Shown in pieces: positions 62,901-64,000 of a DNA stretch of 64,000 nt (the stretch's first letter is position 1; each line of letters opens with the position of its first letter). Under the pieces are notes generated by a model. It did not search any database, was not told the origin of the DNA, and saw only the letters and a program-made list of their open reading frames with translations. Both the position numbers and the translations under genes were made by a program. The DNA comes from Mucilaginibacter flavus (GTDB lineage: Bacteria; Bacteroidota; Bacteroidia; Sphingobacteriales; Sphingobacteriaceae), in contig NZ_JAUFPS010000001.1 in NCBI RefSeq assembly GCF_030409315.1, forward strand, positions 26,000 to 89,999, in the 5' to 3' direction.

Positions 62901-63468
62901 CAACAGTAACTTCTTTAGGCTCAAAGCCAACAAAGCTTACAATTAAAACGCTTTTTTCATCTGGTACATTGATGCTGAAAGTTCCGTTTAAATCTGCGCT
63001 TACCCCTAAATTTGTGCCTTTAAGTTTAATACTGGCACCTGGTAAGGCCTGGCCCTTATCGTCAACAACTTTTCCTTTAATACTCAGTTGTATAACGTTT
63101 GCGGCAGTGTATTCTTTTTCCTGTAAAAAAACGGTATTGTTGACAATTTTATAGGTTAAAGGCAGGTTTTTAAGGCAAGCGCTTAACGCTTCATCCATTG
63201 ACGCGTCTTTTACTTTTACCGTGATGTTTTTATTACGTACATCTTTAGTATCGTAAAAAAACAGGTAACCGTTTTGTTTGTTAATTGCCTGTAATACCTT
63301 TTTTAAAGGTACGTTGGTAGCGTCGAGATTAATTTTCTGACTAAACGCGCTCGCGCTGCATTGCATAAAGGCTATGACCATAAATAAGGTAGTCAATTTC
63401 ATAACCAATAGAATTTTTTTGGGTAGCCACGGTTTATATATGGCCATTAAAAAAGCATTTAATTTCAT
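59971..63468 (-). CDS. SusC/RagA TonB-linked outer membrane protein with STN domain
   Basis: The product has 1165 residues. The long N-terminal region has a signal (KILLVMKLTTLFMVIAFMQ, then SASAFSQ), followed by an STN domain (about 45-115: LDATNVPLKKVLQAINKQNG and YLFFYDTKDV) that talks to a FecR-type anti-sigma factor. Next is a CarboxypepD_reg-like domain (about 128-205: GKVVDDKGQALPGASIKLKG), then the plug (about 215-335; VIVTALGIKKDEKQLGYSIS, LYVVDGVPINST) and the 22-stranded barrel. It imports a nutrient with TonB energy, paired with SusD. The presence of STN and a neighbouring FecR gene indicates regulation through an ECF sigma factor. Confidence 0.95.
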   Translation of the reverse strand: MKLNAFLMAIYKPWLPKKILLVMKLTTLFMVIAFMQCSASAFSQKINLDATNVPLKKVLQAINKQNGYLFFYDTKDVRNKNITVKVKDASMDEALSACLKNLPLTYKIVNNTVFLQEKEYTAANVIQLSIKGKVVDDKGQALPGASIKLKGTNLGVSADLNGTFSINVPDEKSVLIVSFVGFEPKEVTVGNNIFLTISLNASGKLSEVIVTALGIKKDEKQLGYSISQIGGEEVSLTREPTFINALEGKVAGLVVQSPPNGPGGSSRVILRGNSSFSGSNQPLYVVDGVPINSTTRENSDDGGKVYGGSDPGDGLSSINPDDIETISVLKGASAAALYGGGAQAGVILITTKKGKKGQGLGISFNSNTVLEKMVPYDHLQTQYGRGYLGRPYTPADYGDPIFYGQLGDNSGDPPGWSWGGKLDGRPFLDIDGKTKPYVSQSAAKNFDRFFNTGVTTTNSLAFTKGTENGSYRVSLSQTKDNLPTPGEKYERYNAVIRATQDYGTRLHTDFKVDLSRTLRLNAPLLRGDGRGSFGLAYPRIASSTDITLLDAKTPDGKYLSTYNANPYVQIEQVTNNQTQNRILSSGNITYDITDHLHANLIAGYDYINTPALFVIRPNNVINTNGVYRTTTIEQQKSDVRAMLSYDHKFSDLTFNAFAGAELQNSQQYSLDLYAEGLADPNLLNFSNASNVHPPTESHTPRYKTNSVFAEMQFGYKNYLFLEITGRNDWYSALSSTRPDFKPNLFYPSANLSFVFTDALKIDQSVLSFGKIRASIGQTGSNPTPQLTDLTFTLKPPVNGITNAEITGSTVPPPSLKPETTTETEIGTELKFFQNRISLDFAYYYKKSDNFLLQSSISSTTTYGSLYFNAGSMYNRGVELAISGSPIKTKDFTWTVGFNGAKNKNMVTALDPTIGANGISHYYNIKSKVGYPLGSIFGSTFLKNAQGQDVYIPVNSRYGTSDSSQPNDAVIKDVNNNESYLGSANPNWSGGITNTINYKNFSFSFLIDGQFGGQIYEAGARWTNYFGNSEASLVGRDGNYVPNGVINTGTASAPVYTKNTLPFSPYIQYNDGGNADKSADEAHVFSRTFIKFRQISLGYSLPKSVLGNSRIRSVTFSLIGRNLFYIKKNLPTFDPEASDSIAQGYGYDSGALPTSRTYGFNLNVTF

Positions 63469-63679
63469 ACTTTTGGAAAGTTTGGGTTAATACATGGTTA
63501 GGGACACTAAACTTGTTTTTCCGGTTTGCCGGAAGGGTTAACTCAAATATTTACCGTACCCTGATGCCAGTCGGGGTGCGGTTATTTAAATAACCTTGCT
63601 GGGGAGCGCCTAAAGCGTTTTTTGTATGTTTTTTTTCATTAAGCTGGGTTTGGGTTTATAAATAGGTTATCTGTTTGTT

Positions 63680-64000
63680 TTAAGGCCTTACAATAATTGT
63701 TTTTCCTTCAATTGTATAATGAATTTTTTTAAAGCTCATGGCATCCAGTATTTGTGATGCATTCACATTCATTGATATTTCGCCAGAGAATGTGCGCTCT
63801 TTTAGTTTGCCTTCGTACCGTACATCAACATCATACCAACGGCTTAGCTGCCTCATTACAGATTCAATGCTGGCATCGTTAAAGTGAAATACTCCCTTTT
63901 TCCAGGCTGTAGCTTCATCTGTATCACCGTCGGTAATATTAACCACCCCGTTTTTAAACCGCGATTGCTCGCCTGGTTTAAGTGTGTAGCTTTTATCGCC
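63680..64000 (-). CDS. FecR-family anti-sigma factor, C-terminal part (cut by window edge)
   Basis: The last 106 residues of a longer protein whose 5' end lies past the right edge; the frame is open to base 64000. The visible residues contain GEQSRFKNGVVNITDGDT, then AWKKGVFHFNDASIESVMRQ with WYDVDVRYEG and FSGEISMNVNASQILDAM, matching the FecR C-terminal STN-like domain. FecR proteins sit in the inner membrane and transmit the state of the SusC-type receptor to an ECF sigma factor. It is 211 nt upstream of SusC in the same direction, as usual. The sigma factor gene is presumably beyond the window. Confidence 0.9.
   Translation of the reverse strand, partial: GDKSYTLKPGEQSRFKNGVVNITDGDTDEATAWKKGVFHFNDASIESVMRQLSRWYDVDVRYEGKLKERTFSGEISMNVNASQILDAMSFKKIHYTIEGKTIIVRP

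Overview
The window looks like a chromosomal segment of a member of the Bacteroidota, most likely Sphingobacteriaceae near Mucilaginibacter or Pedobacter (assignment by inference). The support is a SusC/SusD pair with an adjacent FecR-type anti-sigma end, promoters of the TTG-N20-TAnnnTTG kind, Tat-exported sugar enzymes, TPR and 7TM-DISM histidine kinases, and a GAFTDA-type sigma-54 activator. No rRNA, tRNA, CRISPR array, phage or transposase gene was seen.

Layout. 1-830 (minus strand): four consecutive tiny secreted-peptide genes, missing from ordinary ORF calls, that share a C-terminal motif [KR][KR]-D-L-[GA]-x-A-D; the one at the left edge repeats the motif in 45-bp tandem units. They face a TPR protein that keeps a histidine-kinase dimerisation helix but has no ATPase domain. 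3.1-5.8 kb: queG, a SpoIIAA-like protein, a RelE/ParE-type toxin-antitoxin pair and a YwqK/TonB-C-like exported protein. 6.2-13 kb: acyl-CoA thioesterase, TPR histidine kinase, fatty acid desaturase and two exported glycosidases.

13.6-32.5 kb is a long plus-strand sugar cluster. It holds two GMC oxidoreductases, two small gluconate-dehydrogenase-subunit-3-like partners, a lipoprotein cytochrome c, two Gfo/Idh/MocA oxidoreductases (one Tat-exported, one cytoplasmic), four TIM-barrel isomerase/epimerase-type proteins, a DUF1080 (3-keto-disaccharide hydrolase family) protein, two MFS transporters and a NIPSNAP protein. Together they read as a periplasmic glycoside 3-oxidation pathway: oxidise C3, cleave the 3-keto-glycoside, import the product and reduce it.

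32.6-46 kb: a multi-PAS histidine kinase with a single-domain response regulator, then a tripartite efflux system (adaptor, TolC-like protein, MacB-like ATPase and two permeases) followed by its probable NtrC-type regulator and kinase, and an HxlR regulator. 46-52 kb: a GH36-like glycosidase, a DUF885 metallohydrolase and a PQQ dehydrogenase carrying its own cytochrome c domain. 52-58.3 kb: unrecognised exported proteins flank a 7TM-DISM kinase/LuxR regulator pair. 58.4-64 kb (minus strand): SusD, SusC with an STN domain, and the end of a FecR gene.

The gaps between genes are unusual. At least five hold long inverted repeats in which each arm is a run of one short degenerate word, with a different word at every locus. 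Several REP-like palindromes also occur, some of them in more than one copy.
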